NCBI GenBank assembly: GCA_944340905.1
Contig: CALVLT010000018.1
Span: 1-43,451, forward strand
Direction: 5' to 3'
Origin: an uncultured Clostridia bacterium
Lineage (GTDB): Bacteria; Bacillota; Clostridia; Christensenellales; Borkfalkiaceae
DNA: 43,451 nucleotides
Positions 32,001 to 41,262 of the stretch are shown one piece after another (the stretch's first letter is position 1; the number at the start of each line of letters is the position of its first letter). Both the position numbers and the translations under genes were made by a program. The notes below the pieces were generated by a model. It was not told where the DNA came from, made no database searches, and saw only the letters and a program-made list of their open reading frames with translations.

Positions 32001-35000
32001 TCACATGACGATCTCGCGGCGGCGGGCAATGTTGATGATGCGCGCGCGCACCTCCCCCTCCGCCACGCCCATGACGCGCGCGACTGCCTTTTTGTAGAGC
32101 GCGATCTGCACCGCGTACTTCTCCTTCAGCGCCCCGTCGGCGAGGACGGAGTACTTGTAGTCGATGACCTCGTACCCGCCGTCTAAAACGAGCAGGTCGA
32201 TCGCGCCCTGGAAGATGACCTCGTCCGGCGGCGCGCCCTCCTTCATCTCGCACGCGGGAAGGCGCATGAGGAAGGTCTGCTCGCGCAGAACGCGCTTTCC
32301 CTCAAGCGAGGCAAGGCTCGGAAGGGCGAGGATGGCGCGCAGTTCGCCGACGTCGAGCAGGGCGCCCTGCTGTGCGCTCAGCTCCCCCTCGCGCAGCATG
32401 CGCGCGAGCTCTTCGCCCGCATCCGCGCCGTAGCGCACGTGCTGCAAAAAGGCGTGATAGGCGATGCCCGCCTCGATGCTCGTCCTGCCCGTGAACGGCT
32501 CGTCCTCGTCCAGAAAGCCGTACTCCGCCCCGGGCAGCAGCTCCCCCCTACGCTCGCGCAGAAGGTCGGTGGCGGAACTCTTGACGCGCAGGCGGGTGCT
32601 CGCCTCAAAGGCATACGGCTGTTCGTACACGGCGAGCACCGCATCGCGCAGCTGCGCATCGGGACGGTAGACAAAGGCACGGCGGGGCGGGGCATCGCGC
32701 ACCGCCTCCTGCTCGGGCGCGAACAGGGGGGCGCAGGCGGCAAAGTCGAAGAACTCCGCGCCGCGCATGGCGAACGCGGGCGAGAGCGCCCCGTTCTCCC
32801 GCTCGCGCAGCACGACGTGCAGGCGGTACTTGGCGCGCGTCATGCCCACGTAGAGCAGGTTGCGCTCCTGCCTGCGTTCCTCGGCGAGCGAGCAGACCGC
32901 AGACGCGCGTCGCACGAGAGTGGTGTAGGAGAGCTTGTTTTCCACGTCATACGCCTTGGGCGCGGCGAGGAATTCCTCCGTCCAGATGACCTCGTCCTGC
33001 TCGCCCGCACCGCGGAACTTCACGTCCGTGCCCGCGAGGATGACGACGGGATATTCCAGCCCCTTGGAGGCGTGCATGGTGACGATCTTCACCGAATCCT
33101 CGCCCCCGCTCTCCGAAAAACCGAGCGTAAAGCCCGTCGCCTTCAGGCGGGCGAGGAAGGCGTTCACGCTCACGTCCTCCCCCTCGGCGACCAGCCGCCG
33201 CACGCGCGCAAGGCGGCCCGTTCCGCCCGCTTTTGCGGCGATCTGCGCCTCCAGCCCGCACGAGAGCAGCTCGTTCATGACCTCCGCCGCCGTGCGGATG
33301 CGCGCATGCGCGCGCAGCTCGCGCGCCCGCTGTGCGAACGCGGCGAGCTTTTTTGCCGCGGGGTCGGCGGGGTGCGCCTGCACGAACGCCGCGCACGCCG
33401 CGCGAAAAGTCCCCTGCCTGCCCTCGGGGGAAAGGCGCACGCGGGCAAGCTCCCCCTCCGTCATGCCGCCCACGGCGGAGAGCAGCGCGGTGACAAGGGG
33501 GATGTCCTGTTCGGCATTGTCGAGGAAGGAGAGCCAGTCCAGAAGCAGGCGCGCCTCGAAGAAGTCGCACACGTTGACTTCCGCCGCCGTGGTGACGGGG
33601 ATGCCGCGCGAGAGCAGGGCGCGCGCGACGAGCTGCGCCTCCCCGCCCCTTCTGCGGGTGAGGACGGCAATATCCCCGAACGTCACCTGTTTTTCGCGCC
33701 CCTCGTCCGCATCGAACCACGTCTTTCCGAGTTCTTCTTCCACGAGCTGCGCCACCCTCTCCCCGAGTGCGTCGCGCGGCTCCTCGCCCGCGTGCTCGAG
33801 CACGGAATACACCCTGTCGGGCGGGGTACGCTCCGCCCGCTCCTTGGGCAGCAGATACAATTTGACCTCGCCGCGGTGCGCGCCGTAGCGTTCGCCGCCG
33901 CGCATAGGCACATACCCTTCGACGAGGGGCGCGAACACGAGGTTGACCGCCTCCAGCACAGCGGGCGCCGAGCGGAAGTTTTCCGAAAGGCGCAGCGAGA
34001 CGGGCAGGGTGCGCTCCTTTTCGATGAAATATTGTGAGCGGCTGCCGCGGAAGCCGTAGATGGCCTGCTTGGCGTCGCCCACCAAAAACACTTCGCCGCC
34101 CGAGAGGCGGGAGATGATCTCCTCCTGCACGGGGTTGACGTCCTGATATTCGTCCACGAACACGGCGCGGTAGCGCTCGGCAAGTTCGGCGCGCACCCGC
34201 TCGTCATCCAGAAGGCGCAGCGCAAAGTGCTCGAGGTCGTTGTAGTCGAGCACGCCCGCCTCCGCCTTCTCGCAGGCGTAGTGGCGGTCATAGGCGAGCA
34301 CGAGCCGCCCGAGCGCCCCCGCCGTGCGCGCCGCCTGAAGGCAGCGTTCGCGCTCCTCCTCCCGTTCCGAGAGGGAGGACAACTCCTCCGTCACCGTCCC
34401 GAGCAGCTTTTTGGCGGCGGAGAGACGGGCAAGGGCGGCGCGCTCCTCCTCCGAGGCATTGCGCTTGACGATCATGCGCGGAAGAGGGGGCAGGGCGAGC
34501 GCGGCGGCGCGCATGGCGAACAGGTCGCCCTGCGCGGCGATGCAGGCAAACGCCCCACGCACCTGCTGCAAAAGGGCAAGGGCCTTTTCGCCGAGTGCGG
34601 CATAGACATGTCCGTATTCGTCCAGCCCGCGCACCGCCATGTCCGCGCGCGCGGCGACGTCGGACATGATGACCGCGCACGCCTGTTCAAAGCGATCGGT
34701 GGCACCCATGTCCGCGAGCAGCGCCTCGTAACCGGACAGCCCGCGCGCACGCTTGTGCAGCTCGGCGACCAGCCTTCTGAGCGGCGCATCCCTGCGGCGG
34801 CGGAAGTAGACGGCGAGCAGGGAGGCAAACTCCCCGCCCCCGTCGCGGTACGCCTCCTCAAACGCGGCGTCCATCGCGCGGGAGGAAAGTTCCATGCCCT
34901 CGGCGTCCTCCGTGCCCGTGATGCGGAAAGCAGGATCGACGCCCGCCGCATAGAAGTAGGTGCGCACCAGCCGCCCGCAGAAGGCGTGGATGGTGCTGAT

Positions 35001-35291
35001 CTCGGCAAGGGGCAGGGCGGCGAGCTGCTCCTTGAGCCGCTCGCGCTCGGCGCCCTCCCGCTCGGCGATCCCTTTCAAAAGCGCCCGCCGCAGCCGTTCG
35101 CGCATCTGCGCTGCCGCCTTGTTGGTGAACGTGAGCGCAAGGATATGGCGCACGTCCTCGCCGCCGAGGATGAGCGAGACCAGCCGCTCGATCATGACAA
35201 AGGTCTTGCCGCTGCCCGCCGCGGCGGAGACAATGACCTGTCCGCGCGCCGTAACCGCCTCGCGCTGTTCGCGCGTCATCGTCACGCTCAT
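32001..35291 (-). CDS. addA: ATP-dependent helicase/nuclease subunit A
   Basis: 1096 residues. The motor and one nuclease of AddAB, which resects double-strand breaks for recombination. UvrD-type motifs: Walker A VSAAAGSGKTFVM (about residue 22-34), Walker B/DExx as VFVDEYQDVNP (about 380), motif V region TMHASKGLEYPVV (about 740) and motif VI LLYVGMTRAKYR (about 815). The C-terminal RecB-like nuclease shows GIAYHAFLQHV, GAIDLLVLDGG and EVIDYKYS (about 1045), so it is catalytically complete. The start ATG at 35289-35291 overlaps the addB stop (ATGA); the open frame upstream is out-of-family sequence. It forms a two-gene unit with addB. Confidence 0.96.
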   Translation of the reverse strand: MSVTMTREQREAVTARGQVIVSAAAGSGKTFVMIERLVSLILGGEDVRHILALTFTNKAAAQMRERLRRALLKGIAEREGAERERLKEQLAALPLAEISTIHAFCGRLVRTYFYAAGVDPAFRITGTEDAEGMELSSRAMDAAFEEAYRDGGGEFASLLAVYFRRRRDAPLRRLVAELHKRARGLSGYEALLADMGATDRFEQACAVIMSDVAARADMAVRGLDEYGHVYAALGEKALALLQQVRGAFACIAAQGDLFAMRAAALALPPLPRMIVKRNASEEERAALARLSAAKKLLGTVTEELSSLSEREEERERCLQAARTAGALGRLVLAYDRHYACEKAEAGVLDYNDLEHFALRLLDDERVRAELAERYRAVFVDEYQDVNPVQEEIISRLSGGEVFLVGDAKQAIYGFRGSRSQYFIEKERTLPVSLRLSENFRSAPAVLEAVNLVFAPLVEGYVPMRGGERYGAHRGEVKLYLLPKERAERTPPDRVYSVLEHAGEEPRDALGERVAQLVEEELGKTWFDADEGREKQVTFGDIAVLTRRRGGEAQLVARALLSRGIPVTTAAEVNVCDFFEARLLLDWLSFLDNAEQDIPLVTALLSAVGGMTEGELARVRLSPEGRQGTFRAACAAFVQAHPADPAAKKLAAFAQRARELRAHARIRTAAEVMNELLSCGLEAQIAAKAGGTGRLARVRRLVAEGEDVSVNAFLARLKATGFTLGFSESGGEDSVKIVTMHASKGLEYPVVILAGTDVKFRGAGEQDEVIWTEEFLAAPKAYDVENKLSYTTLVRRASAVCSLAEERRQERNLLYVGMTRAKYRLHVVLRERENGALSPAFAMRGAEFFDFAACAPLFAPEQEAVRDAPPRRAFVYRPDAQLRDAVLAVYEQPYAFEASTRLRVKSSATDLLRERRGELLPGAEYGFLDEDEPFTGRTSIEAGIAYHAFLQHVRYGADAGEELARMLREGELSAQQGALLDVGELRAILALPSLASLEGKRVLREQTFLMRLPACEMKEGAPPDEVIFQGAIDLLVLDGGYEVIDYKYSVLADGALKEKYAVQIALYKKAVARVMGVAEGEVRARIINIARRREIVM

Positions 35292-38200
35292 ACGTTCCCC
35301 TCCCCGCGCGCGATCGCCGCGATGTCGGCGCACCTGACGCCGCGCTCCCTGCGCGCCGCCCCCGCGAAGCCGCACGCGCCCTTGAAGGCGCACCAGTCAC
35401 AGCTCCCCTCATAGGGGGAGGGCGCAACGTTGCCCGCGCGCAGTTCCTCCCGCGCGCGCAGCGCGACCAACTTCGCATAGCGCAGGAAGTCGGCAAACTC
35501 CCCCTCCTTCATGCCGCGCGAGGCGGCGCTGTCAAAGAGCGCGCTCTTTTCCCCGCCCGCGTTGTCCAGCAGGGCGAGCACGCTCTCGTCGCTGTTGTAA
35601 AAGCCCTGCATGCGGAATTTGACGTCCTCGGGGGGCGTGAATTTATCTTCGGCGGGGAAGTAAAAGGCGCCCGCCGGCTTTGCGCCCTCGGAGGCGGCGA
35701 GCAGGTACAGCTCGAGCTGCAAACTCCTGCCCGTATAGTACGCCGCGGGCGAGGGGTCGAAACTGCCCGTCTTGTAGTCGATGACGCGCACGTAGTCCCC
35801 CGCCGCGTCCACCCTGTCCGCCTTGCCGCACAGTCCCAGTTCGGGCAGGCGCACGCTGCACTCCCCTCCGCGCACGCGGAAGGAGGAGTTCTTCAGCGCG
35901 CGGAACGCCGCCAGCGCGGCGGCGACGCACTCCTCCAACAGCCGTTCGCCCGCATACACGCCCGCGCCGGTATCCCCGAGCGCCGCATAGCGCGCATCGG
36001 CGAGCAGTTCCCTGCCCAGGCGCTCGGCGAGCGCGCGGCACTCCTCCTGCGAGGCGAGGTCGTTGAAGCGGGGGGCGAGCAGATCGAGCACCCTGTGCAC
36101 GAAGTCGCCCGCGTCCCGTGCGAGCACGGCGCGCTCCTCGCGCTCCTTCAGGCGCAGGACGTGTTTCATGAATCCCGCATACGGGCAGGCAAAATAGCTC
36201 TCCAGCAGCGTGGGCGAAATATCGCCCTCCGACAGCAGCTGCGCCGCCTCGGGCACCGGATGTTTTTCGCCGCCCTCGGTGAGCGCGCGCAGCGCCCCCT
36301 CCTCCCCGCGCGCACACAGCGCCGCCCAGAGGGAGGAAAACATGCGCCCGTCCGCCGCCCTGCCCTCCTCAAACTGCGTCCGCGCGCGCAGCAGCTCCAG
36401 CAGGGCGGGCACGCGCTCCGAACAGCTATAGGGAAAGAGCGCGGGCAGGGGCGCAGGCTCAAACGCGGCGGCGCACGAGGCGTACAGCTCGCCCGCGGCG
36501 GCCTCCTCCCCCCTTCTGCGCAGGGGACGGCTGACGTACAGCTCCCCCGAAAAGGCGCACACGTTGAGCGCAAGACGCTCCCTCGCGCGCGCGTTGACCA
36601 CCGCGATGGCGGGCTGGATATCCACCCCCCGCGCGGCAAGTTTGCCCATCTCCGCATCCGTGATGAGGGCGGTATCCTCGCCCGAGGCGGGCAGAGCGTC
36701 CGTCGCCCCCGTCACGAACAGCACGCGGGCGCGCGAAAAACAGCTCTGCGTCGCATCGCCCAGGAACACCGCGTCGGACAGGACGGGGATCATCGCCCGC
36801 TTGAGCGCATCGGCGCTGCTGGCAAAGAGCGCGGCAAATTCGCGCGCCGAAAAGGTCCTCTCGCCCGCCACCGCCTCCGTCTCCGCCAGCAGGTCCTCCA
36901 GCGCGCCGAGCGAGAGAAAATCGCGCTCCGCCCCCGCAAAATACTGCGCGAGCGCCTCCGATACGCCGTCGGCATCGACGAGGGAGCGCAGTTTGCGCAC
37001 GCCCTGCGTGAAGGCGCGCCCCGCGCCGCTGCGCGGAAAGCACTCCATGATCTGCACCATGCGTTCGCGGCAGGCCTGCAGCGCGGGAACGTCCCCCTCA
37101 AATCCGCGCGCGTCGGTGCGGATCTCGCGGCGGTACGCCCCCCGCCAGCCGCCGAATTTTGCCAGATAGTTGCGGTAGACGTCCCCCTCCCCGAAACAGA
37201 CGTTGGCAGCCACGGCGTCCACCGACGCGGGCAGCCCGCCGTCCGAAACGGCGCGCAGCACGGCGCCCACGAGGGCGCAGAAGGGATGGCGGGAGAAGGG
37301 GCGCTTGACGTCCGCAAAATAGGAGATATGCTGCGCGGCAAACACCTTTTCAAACGCGGCAAAGCTGCCCGCATCGGGCACGAGCACGGTGATGTCGCGA
37401 TAGCGCAGCCCCTCCCCGACATATCGCTTGATGAGCGCGGCGACCGCGCGCGCCTCCTCCGCCTCGTCCTGCGCGCAGAAGAGATGCACGTGCTCCGCCT
37501 GCACGGGCGGGGCGAGGTATGCCTCGGGCGAAAACAGGGTGCGGCGCAGGTGTTCCGCCTCGCCCGCAAGGGTGCACGGCACGCGCCCGAAGGTCACTTC
37601 GCCCTCTTCGCACGCCTCGCGGAAGGTGCGCATGCTCTCGTTGGTATAGAAGGATCCGCCGCCCGCAGGGAAGATGCCCGTCAGCGTCCTTGCGTGCAGC
37701 GCCGCGGCGCGGATGCCCTGCGCCGCCTGCCGCGTAAAGGAGGCAAAGCCGAAAAAGACGACGTTGACTTCCTCCAGCCCCCCCGCCGCCAGCTTTTCGG
37801 GCAGCAGGGCGAGGTAGCCGCTCTCATCCAGCCACCCCTTTTCGCGCAAAAATGCAGCATAGCGCTCCAGAATGAGGGCGAGGTCGGTAAGCTTTGCGCG
37901 CAGCATGCCCTCCGATTTGCGCGCACCCTCGCGCAGCATCGCCGCGTCCACGCGGGAGGCGCACAGCTGGGCGATGCTCTCGTACACCGCCTGCGCGGCA
38001 TTGGGCGAAAAGCATGCCAGCTCCCCCTCGCATGCCGATAAGATGGCGGACACCGCCGCCACGGAGCCCTGTTTGGAGAGCACCCGCCCACCCGAAAGGT
38101 AGCGCGCAAACGTGGTGACTTCGGTCAGGAAGGTCGCGCCCCGCCCGCTGAGCACGGCGCGCTCGGCGAGCAGCGTCAGGGAGTCCTCGCAAAAGACGAG

Positions 38201-38293
38201 CGTCCGCTCCCCGCGCGATTCAAAAAAAGACGTGCGGCGCGCAAGGGCGGCGAGCGCGTCGTCCAAGGTGGGTGCGCCGATGATATGCGCCAT
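35288..38293 (-). CDS. addB: AddB/RexB-like exonuclease subunit
   Basis: 1001 residues. The partner of AddA: an inactivated helicase-like scaffold with an Fe-S nuclease domain. The nuclease reads YVRVIDYKTGSFDPS (about residue 839). Four Cys that bind the [4Fe-4S] staple are visible: one in FACPYAGFMK (about 704) and three in SCDWCAFKGACGF (about 964-973). The N-terminus MAHIIGAPTLDDALAAL lacks the GxxGSGKS Walker A loop that B. subtilis AddB has, so it resembles the RexB-type, ATP-independent form. GGAGG lies before the ATG, with an extended -10 promoter upstream. Confidence 0.92.
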   Translation of the reverse strand: MAHIIGAPTLDDALAALARRTSFFESRGERTLVFCEDSLTLLAERAVLSGRGATFLTEVTTFARYLSGGRVLSKQGSVAAVSAILSACEGELACFSPNAAQAVYESIAQLCASRVDAAMLREGARKSEGMLRAKLTDLALILERYAAFLREKGWLDESGYLALLPEKLAAGGLEEVNVVFFGFASFTRQAAQGIRAAALHARTLTGIFPAGGGSFYTNESMRTFREACEEGEVTFGRVPCTLAGEAEHLRRTLFSPEAYLAPPVQAEHVHLFCAQDEAEEARAVAALIKRYVGEGLRYRDITVLVPDAGSFAAFEKVFAAQHISYFADVKRPFSRHPFCALVGAVLRAVSDGGLPASVDAVAANVCFGEGDVYRNYLAKFGGWRGAYRREIRTDARGFEGDVPALQACRERMVQIMECFPRSGAGRAFTQGVRKLRSLVDADGVSEALAQYFAGAERDFLSLGALEDLLAETEAVAGERTFSAREFAALFASSADALKRAMIPVLSDAVFLGDATQSCFSRARVLFVTGATDALPASGEDTALITDAEMGKLAARGVDIQPAIAVVNARARERLALNVCAFSGELYVSRPLRRRGEEAAAGELYASCAAAFEPAPLPALFPYSCSERVPALLELLRARTQFEEGRAADGRMFSSLWAALCARGEEGALRALTEGGEKHPVPEAAQLLSEGDISPTLLESYFACPYAGFMKHVLRLKEREERAVLARDAGDFVHRVLDLLAPRFNDLASQEECRALAERLGRELLADARYAALGDTGAGVYAGERLLEECVAAALAAFRALKNSSFRVRGGECSVRLPELGLCGKADRVDAAGDYVRVIDYKTGSFDPSPAAYYTGRSLQLELYLLAASEGAKPAGAFYFPAEDKFTPPEDVKFRMQGFYNSDESVLALLDNAGGEKSALFDSAASRGMKEGEFADFLRYAKLVALRAREELRAGNVAPSPYEGSCDWCAFKGACGFAGAARRERGVRCADIAAIARGEGNV

Positions 38294-38318
38294 GGTCTCC
38301 TCCCGTGCAAGTATTTTT

Positions 38319-38331
38319 TTTATTATAGCAT
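38319..38331 (-). promoter_or_regulatory. Extended -10 promoter of addB-addA
   Basis: On the minus strand TATGCTATAAT, with TATAAT at 38322-38327, about 30 nt before the ATG. No good -35 is seen, which fits an extended -10 promoter. Confidence 0.6.
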
Positions 38332-38370
38332 ACTTTTCATGAAAATTTCTCCTGATTTCGGCGATTATTT

Positions 38371-38399
38371 TTTACAAATGAAAAAAATTATGCTATAAT
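38371..38399 (+). promoter_or_regulatory. Promoter of the 38431 lipoprotein gene
   Basis: TTTACA (38371-38376), 17 bp, TATAAT (38394-38399) with an extended TGC. It drives the gene that starts 31 nt downstream and is divergent from the addB promoter. Confidence 0.85.
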
Positions 38400-38430
38400 G
38401 GGCAAAAGACTTTCCGTAACGGAGAACAGC

Positions 38431-39408
38431 ATGAAAAAAAGACGGCTCGCCTGCCTTGCCTTCGCCGCCCCCATGTTCGCGCTGGCGGCATGCACGGGGG
38501 GCACTTCCAGCCTTGCGCTCACATCCAACTGGTATGCACAGGTGGGTAGCGAAATTTCGCCAAACACCCATGAGACGCTCACATACTCCGTCGGATTTAC
38601 CGCGGCGGACGGCAACGACTTTCTCAGCTACGGCGAGGGAACGTACACGACCGAACTGACGGCGGAGACGACGCAGCTTGCAGACGGAAGTACGGAACTT
38701 TGTTACCGTCTCTGTGCCGAACTCACCATTCCCGTCACCTATACGGTGAACGGCGAGAGAGAGACGTTCACGGACAGCGTGACGTCCGACGTGTGGTTCC
38801 GCGACGTAGGCCGCTCCCTGCAGCCCGTGCGCAGCGAAAAGAGCGTGCTCTCGCACTCCCCGCTCTCGAGCGAGGCGCCCGAGACGCTGGAGAGCGCGTA
38901 TGCCGTGTACGAATACAAGGACGTGACGGTGTACGACGCATCCTGCGCAAACGCGCAGCTGACGCGCACCTTTACCCAGCCCACGGAGAGCGAAAACACC
39001 TACTCCATCGAGCTGACGGGCAGCGGAACGTACCTTGACAACGAACAGATCCTGTTCGCGATGCGCGGGGTGAGCACGTCCTCGGCGGCGAGTTTCCGTT
39101 CCATCAACCCCGCGAGCCGCGCGGTGGCAACGGTGGCGATGTCCGCGGCGCCCACCTCCGCATCCGGCGATCAGGCGCACTTTGCGATCGGCGAGGACGC
39201 GGAGCCTTCGGACCGCGAACTGACGACGTACTCCTTCTCGCTCGGCTACACCGGCTCCAACCCCGGCCAGCCGCAGACGCTGACCTACGCCGCCGTGACG
39301 AGCGCAAACGACAACACCTACCGCAGCGTTCTGCTCGAGATGGAAGTGCCCGTGCTCTATTCCCTCGGCACCCTGCGCTACCAACTGACGCGGGCAATCT
39401 TTTCATAA
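38431..39408 (+). CDS. Secreted lipoprotein of unknown function
   Basis: 325 residues from the ATG at 38431, which has GGAG seven bases upstream. The signal peptide begins MKKRRLACLAF and ends in the lipobox ALAACTGG, so the protein is lipid-anchored at Cys21. The mature part is rich in Thr and Ser and beta-strand-like (TYSVGFTAADGNDF, TYTVNGERETF, TYSFSLGYTG). It seems to hold related beta segments at the start and end, but no known domain is recognised. Monocistronic; repeats follow. Confidence 0.82.
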   Translation: MKKRRLACLAFAAPMFALAACTGGTSSLALTSNWYAQVGSEISPNTHETLTYSVGFTAADGNDFLSYGEGTYTTELTAETTQLADGSTELCYRLCAELTIPVTYTVNGERETFTDSVTSDVWFRDVGRSLQPVRSEKSVLSHSPLSSEAPETLESAYAVYEYKDVTVYDASCANAQLTRTFTQPTESENTYSIELTGSGTYLDNEQILFAMRGVSTSSAASFRSINPASRAVATVAMSAAPTSASGDQAHFAIGEDAEPSDRELTTYSFSLGYTGSNPGQPQTLTYAAVTSANDNTYRSVLLEMEVPVLYSLGTLRYQLTRAIFS

Positions 39409-39720
39409 CGGCACCCGCGTAGCAAGGAGCAAGAGCCCGCGTTGTCTTGCTCGCAAGACAACGTATGAGGGGACTCTTCGCTGCGCTCTGAGTGACGTGG
39501 AGCGGCGCACGAGGCCCGAAAGAGCGAAGTTGTGACCGGTTCTGCGCCGCGTCACTCCGAGGAGCCACAGGCGACGAAGGAATCCCCTCGGCCACCGCGT
39601 CATTCAGAGCGGAACGAAGTGGAGCGAAGAATCCCCTCGCAGAACGTGCCCCTCTTAAAACAAGTATTAAGGGGAAAACAAGGGTGCGCCATTGCTCTAC
39701 TCCGAACAACAGTCATGAAA
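39409..39720. repeat. Intergenic repeat cluster before the dnaJ terminator
   Basis: It holds GTCTTGC-tc-GCAAGAC hairpin sequence near 39442-39457, an AGGGGACTCTTCGC arm, folded element B copy 3 (39502-39550), two units of the TCATTCAGAG/AATCCCCT type (near 39550-39592 and 39598-39640) and a CCCCTCTTAA/TTAAGGGG hairpin near 39650-39675. No gene is supported. Confidence 0.75.
39502..39550. repeat. Small folded element B, copy 3 (diverged)
   Basis: The outer stem GCGGCGCA (39502-39509) pairs with TGCGCCGC (39543-39550); it differs completely from the TGCTCGCC/GGCGAGCA stem of copies 1 and 2. The inner core ACGAG, CGAAAGAG and GCGAAGTTGTGAC matches those copies. The first inner hairpin is missing. 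An additional flanking GAGTGAC/GTCACTC pairing extends the stem. Confidence 0.7.
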
Positions 39721-39723
39721 ATC

Positions 39724-39759
39724 AAAAAAGCCTTTCCCGCAAACGGGAAAGGCTTTTTT
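39724..39759. terminator. Bidirectional terminator after dnaJ
   Basis: Perfect 16-bp stem AAAAAAGCCTTTCCCG (39724-39739) with CGGGAAAGGCTTTTTT (39744-39759), four-base loop; U-runs on both strands. It ends the grpE-dnaK-dnaJ operon. Confidence 0.96.
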
Positions 39760-39774
39760 GATGAATCAATTCTG

Positions 39775-40908
39775 TCAATATGGATTCTTGCCGTACAGCG
39801 CGCTGACGTTGTCGGCATATTTCTTTGCCTTGTCGTACTGTTTCAGGTCCATGCCCTCGGCGGCGTCCTGGATCTTTTTCTTCTGTTCGCGCGTAAGCTT
39901 GGTGGGCACTTCCACAAAGACGCGGATATACAGATTGCCCGTCCCGTTGCGCGATCGGATGCCCTTGCCGCGCACCGTGAACGTCGTGCCCGTCTGCGTC
40001 CCCTCGGGGATCTGATAGTCGAAGGTATCGTCCAGCCCGGGCACCTTGACCGTTCCGCCCAGCGCCGCCGTCTTGAACGAGATGGGCAGATCGACATATA
40101 AATCCATCCCCTTGCGCTGGAAGATGCGGTGCGGCTCGACGCGCAGCACGACGATGAGATCGCCCGGCGCGCCGCCGTCCGTGCCCGCCTGCCCGAAGGC
40201 GTGCTTGCGGATATACGAATTGGTGTCCGCGCCCGCGGGAATATCCAGCGTGACGCGCGTTTCGCGGCGCACATAGCCCTTGCCCTTGCAGTCGGGGCAC
40301 TTTTCGGTGACGATCTTGCCCCTGCCGCCGCAGTCGGGGCACACGCCCACGCGGACGGTGCGCCCGAACATGGTCTCCTGTGCATACCGCACCTGCCCCC
40401 TGCCGCCGCACTTCTGGCAGGTGCGCATGGCGGAGGCATCCTTTGCGCCCGTCCCGCTGCAGGCAGGGCAGGGCATGTTGCGGTTATAGACGACCTCTTT
40501 CCGGCAGCCCTTCGCCGCGTCCATAAAGCTCAGGTTGAGCGTGATCTGAATGTCCTCGCCCGTCGTATCGCGCTGTACGGACGCACTTCCGCCGCCGAAA
40601 CCCTGGAAGATGCTCTCAAAGATGTCTCCGAATCCGGAAAAGCCTGAGAAGCCTGCGCCCCCCATACCGCCCATGCCTTCCATCTCGGGATGTTCCTGCG
40701 CATAGTCGTATGCGGCGCGCTTCTGCTTATCGGAGAGCACTTCGTTCGCCTCGTTGATCTCCTTGAATTTTTCGGCGGCGAGCTTGTCGTTCGGGTGGAG
40801 GTCGGGGTGATACTGCTTGACGAGCTTTTTGTAAGCCGCCTTGATCTCCTCCTCCGTCGCGTTCTTGCTGACGCCGAGAATTTCATAATAATTCTTTTTC
40901 TCTGCCAT
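39775..40908 (-). CDS. dnaJ: Molecular chaperone DnaJ
   Basis: 377 residues, full-length type I J-protein that delivers unfolded proteins to DnaK and stimulates its ATPase. J-domain with [17 protein letters not shown] and HPD in [11 protein letters not shown]; a Gly/Phe-rich linker (about 75-105); then four zinc-finger repeats [24 protein letters not shown] and CPDCKGKG; then the two client-binding barrels and a C-terminal dimer region. It is separated from dnaK by 354 nt containing element A copy 3 and a hairpin-rich leader, more than usual for this operon. Confidence 0.98.
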   Translation of the reverse strand: MAEKKNYYEILGVSKNATEEEIKAAYKKLVKQYHPDLHPNDKLAAEKFKEINEANEVLSDKQKRAAYDYAQEHPEMEGMGGMGGAGFSGFSGFGDIFESIFQGFGGGSASVQRDTTGEDIQITLNLSFMDAAKGCRKEVVYNRNMPCPACSGTGAKDASAMRTCQKCGGRGQVRYAQETMFGRTVRVGVCPDCGGRGKIVTEKCPDCKGKGYVRRETRVTLDIPAGADTNSYIRKHAFGQAGTDGGAPGDLIVVLRVEPHRIFQRKGMDLYVDLPISFKTAALGGTVKVPGLDDTFDYQIPEGTQTGTTFTVRGKGIRSRNGTGNLYIRVFVEVPTKLTREQKKKIQDAAEGMDLKQYDKAKKYADNVSALYGKNPY

Positions 40909-40925
40909 AATGTGTTACCTGATCT

Positions 40926-40969
40926 CCGCGCAAAAAAGCGCGGGGCTATGACGCCGACTGCGCTTTTTT
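40926..40969 (-). promoter_or_regulatory. Hairpin switch-like sequence in the dnaJ leader
   Basis: Read on the minus strand: AAAAAAGCGC (pairing with GCGCTTTTTT; plus 40960-40969 and 40932-40941) forms a terminator-like stem around a small GGC/GCC hairpin, and the same GCGC can instead pair in CCGCGC-tttttt-GCGCGG (plus 40926-40943). The two structures exclude each other, 18 nt before the dnaJ ATG. Confidence 0.5.
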
Positions 40970-41028
40970 CATTCAACCCGCCAATGCCGCCCCTATCCAT
41001 CGCCTGCGGCGGCACCAAGGGAAAGCCT

Positions 41029-41262
41029 GATTGTGCCCTTGCTACAATCACTCGCGCAAGCAAAATCGCATTTTGCGCCAGCGCCCTACATTTGCGCATA
41101 CCTGCGCTTTTGCGGAAAGAGTGAGCCGCCGCGGGTATACTGTTGCGAAAACAGCGGCGGCGAGAGAAAACCAATTGTCAGCCGCCTTGCGGCGTGCAAT
41201 GGGTTGTCTCTTAAAATCGGAAGATTTTCTCCCGTCAGTTCGGGAGAAAATCTCCGAGCGGG
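41029..41262 (+). repeat. Multi-hairpin element A, copy 3 (shortened)
   Basis: Lies between dnaK and dnaJ, again with its terminal hairpin against a gene 3' end (dnaK). Hairpins: GCAAAAT/ATTTTGC (41060-41076); GCGC/GCGC (41094-41107); CCGCCGC/GCGGCGG (41126-41160) with loop CTGTTGC; AACCAATTG/CAATGGGTT (41169-41205) around GCCGC/GCGGC; terminal AGATTTTCTCCCG/CGGGAGAAAATCT (41222-41253) with loop TCAGTT. The roughly 120-nt middle part of copies 1 and 2, with the GGTTTTTGCC hairpin, is absent. Confidence 0.75.

Noticed and set aside
36095-38041. Plus-strand frame opposite addB, and a similar one at 32439-34037 opposite addA
   Set aside because: Antisense shadows of well-supported AddA and AddB.
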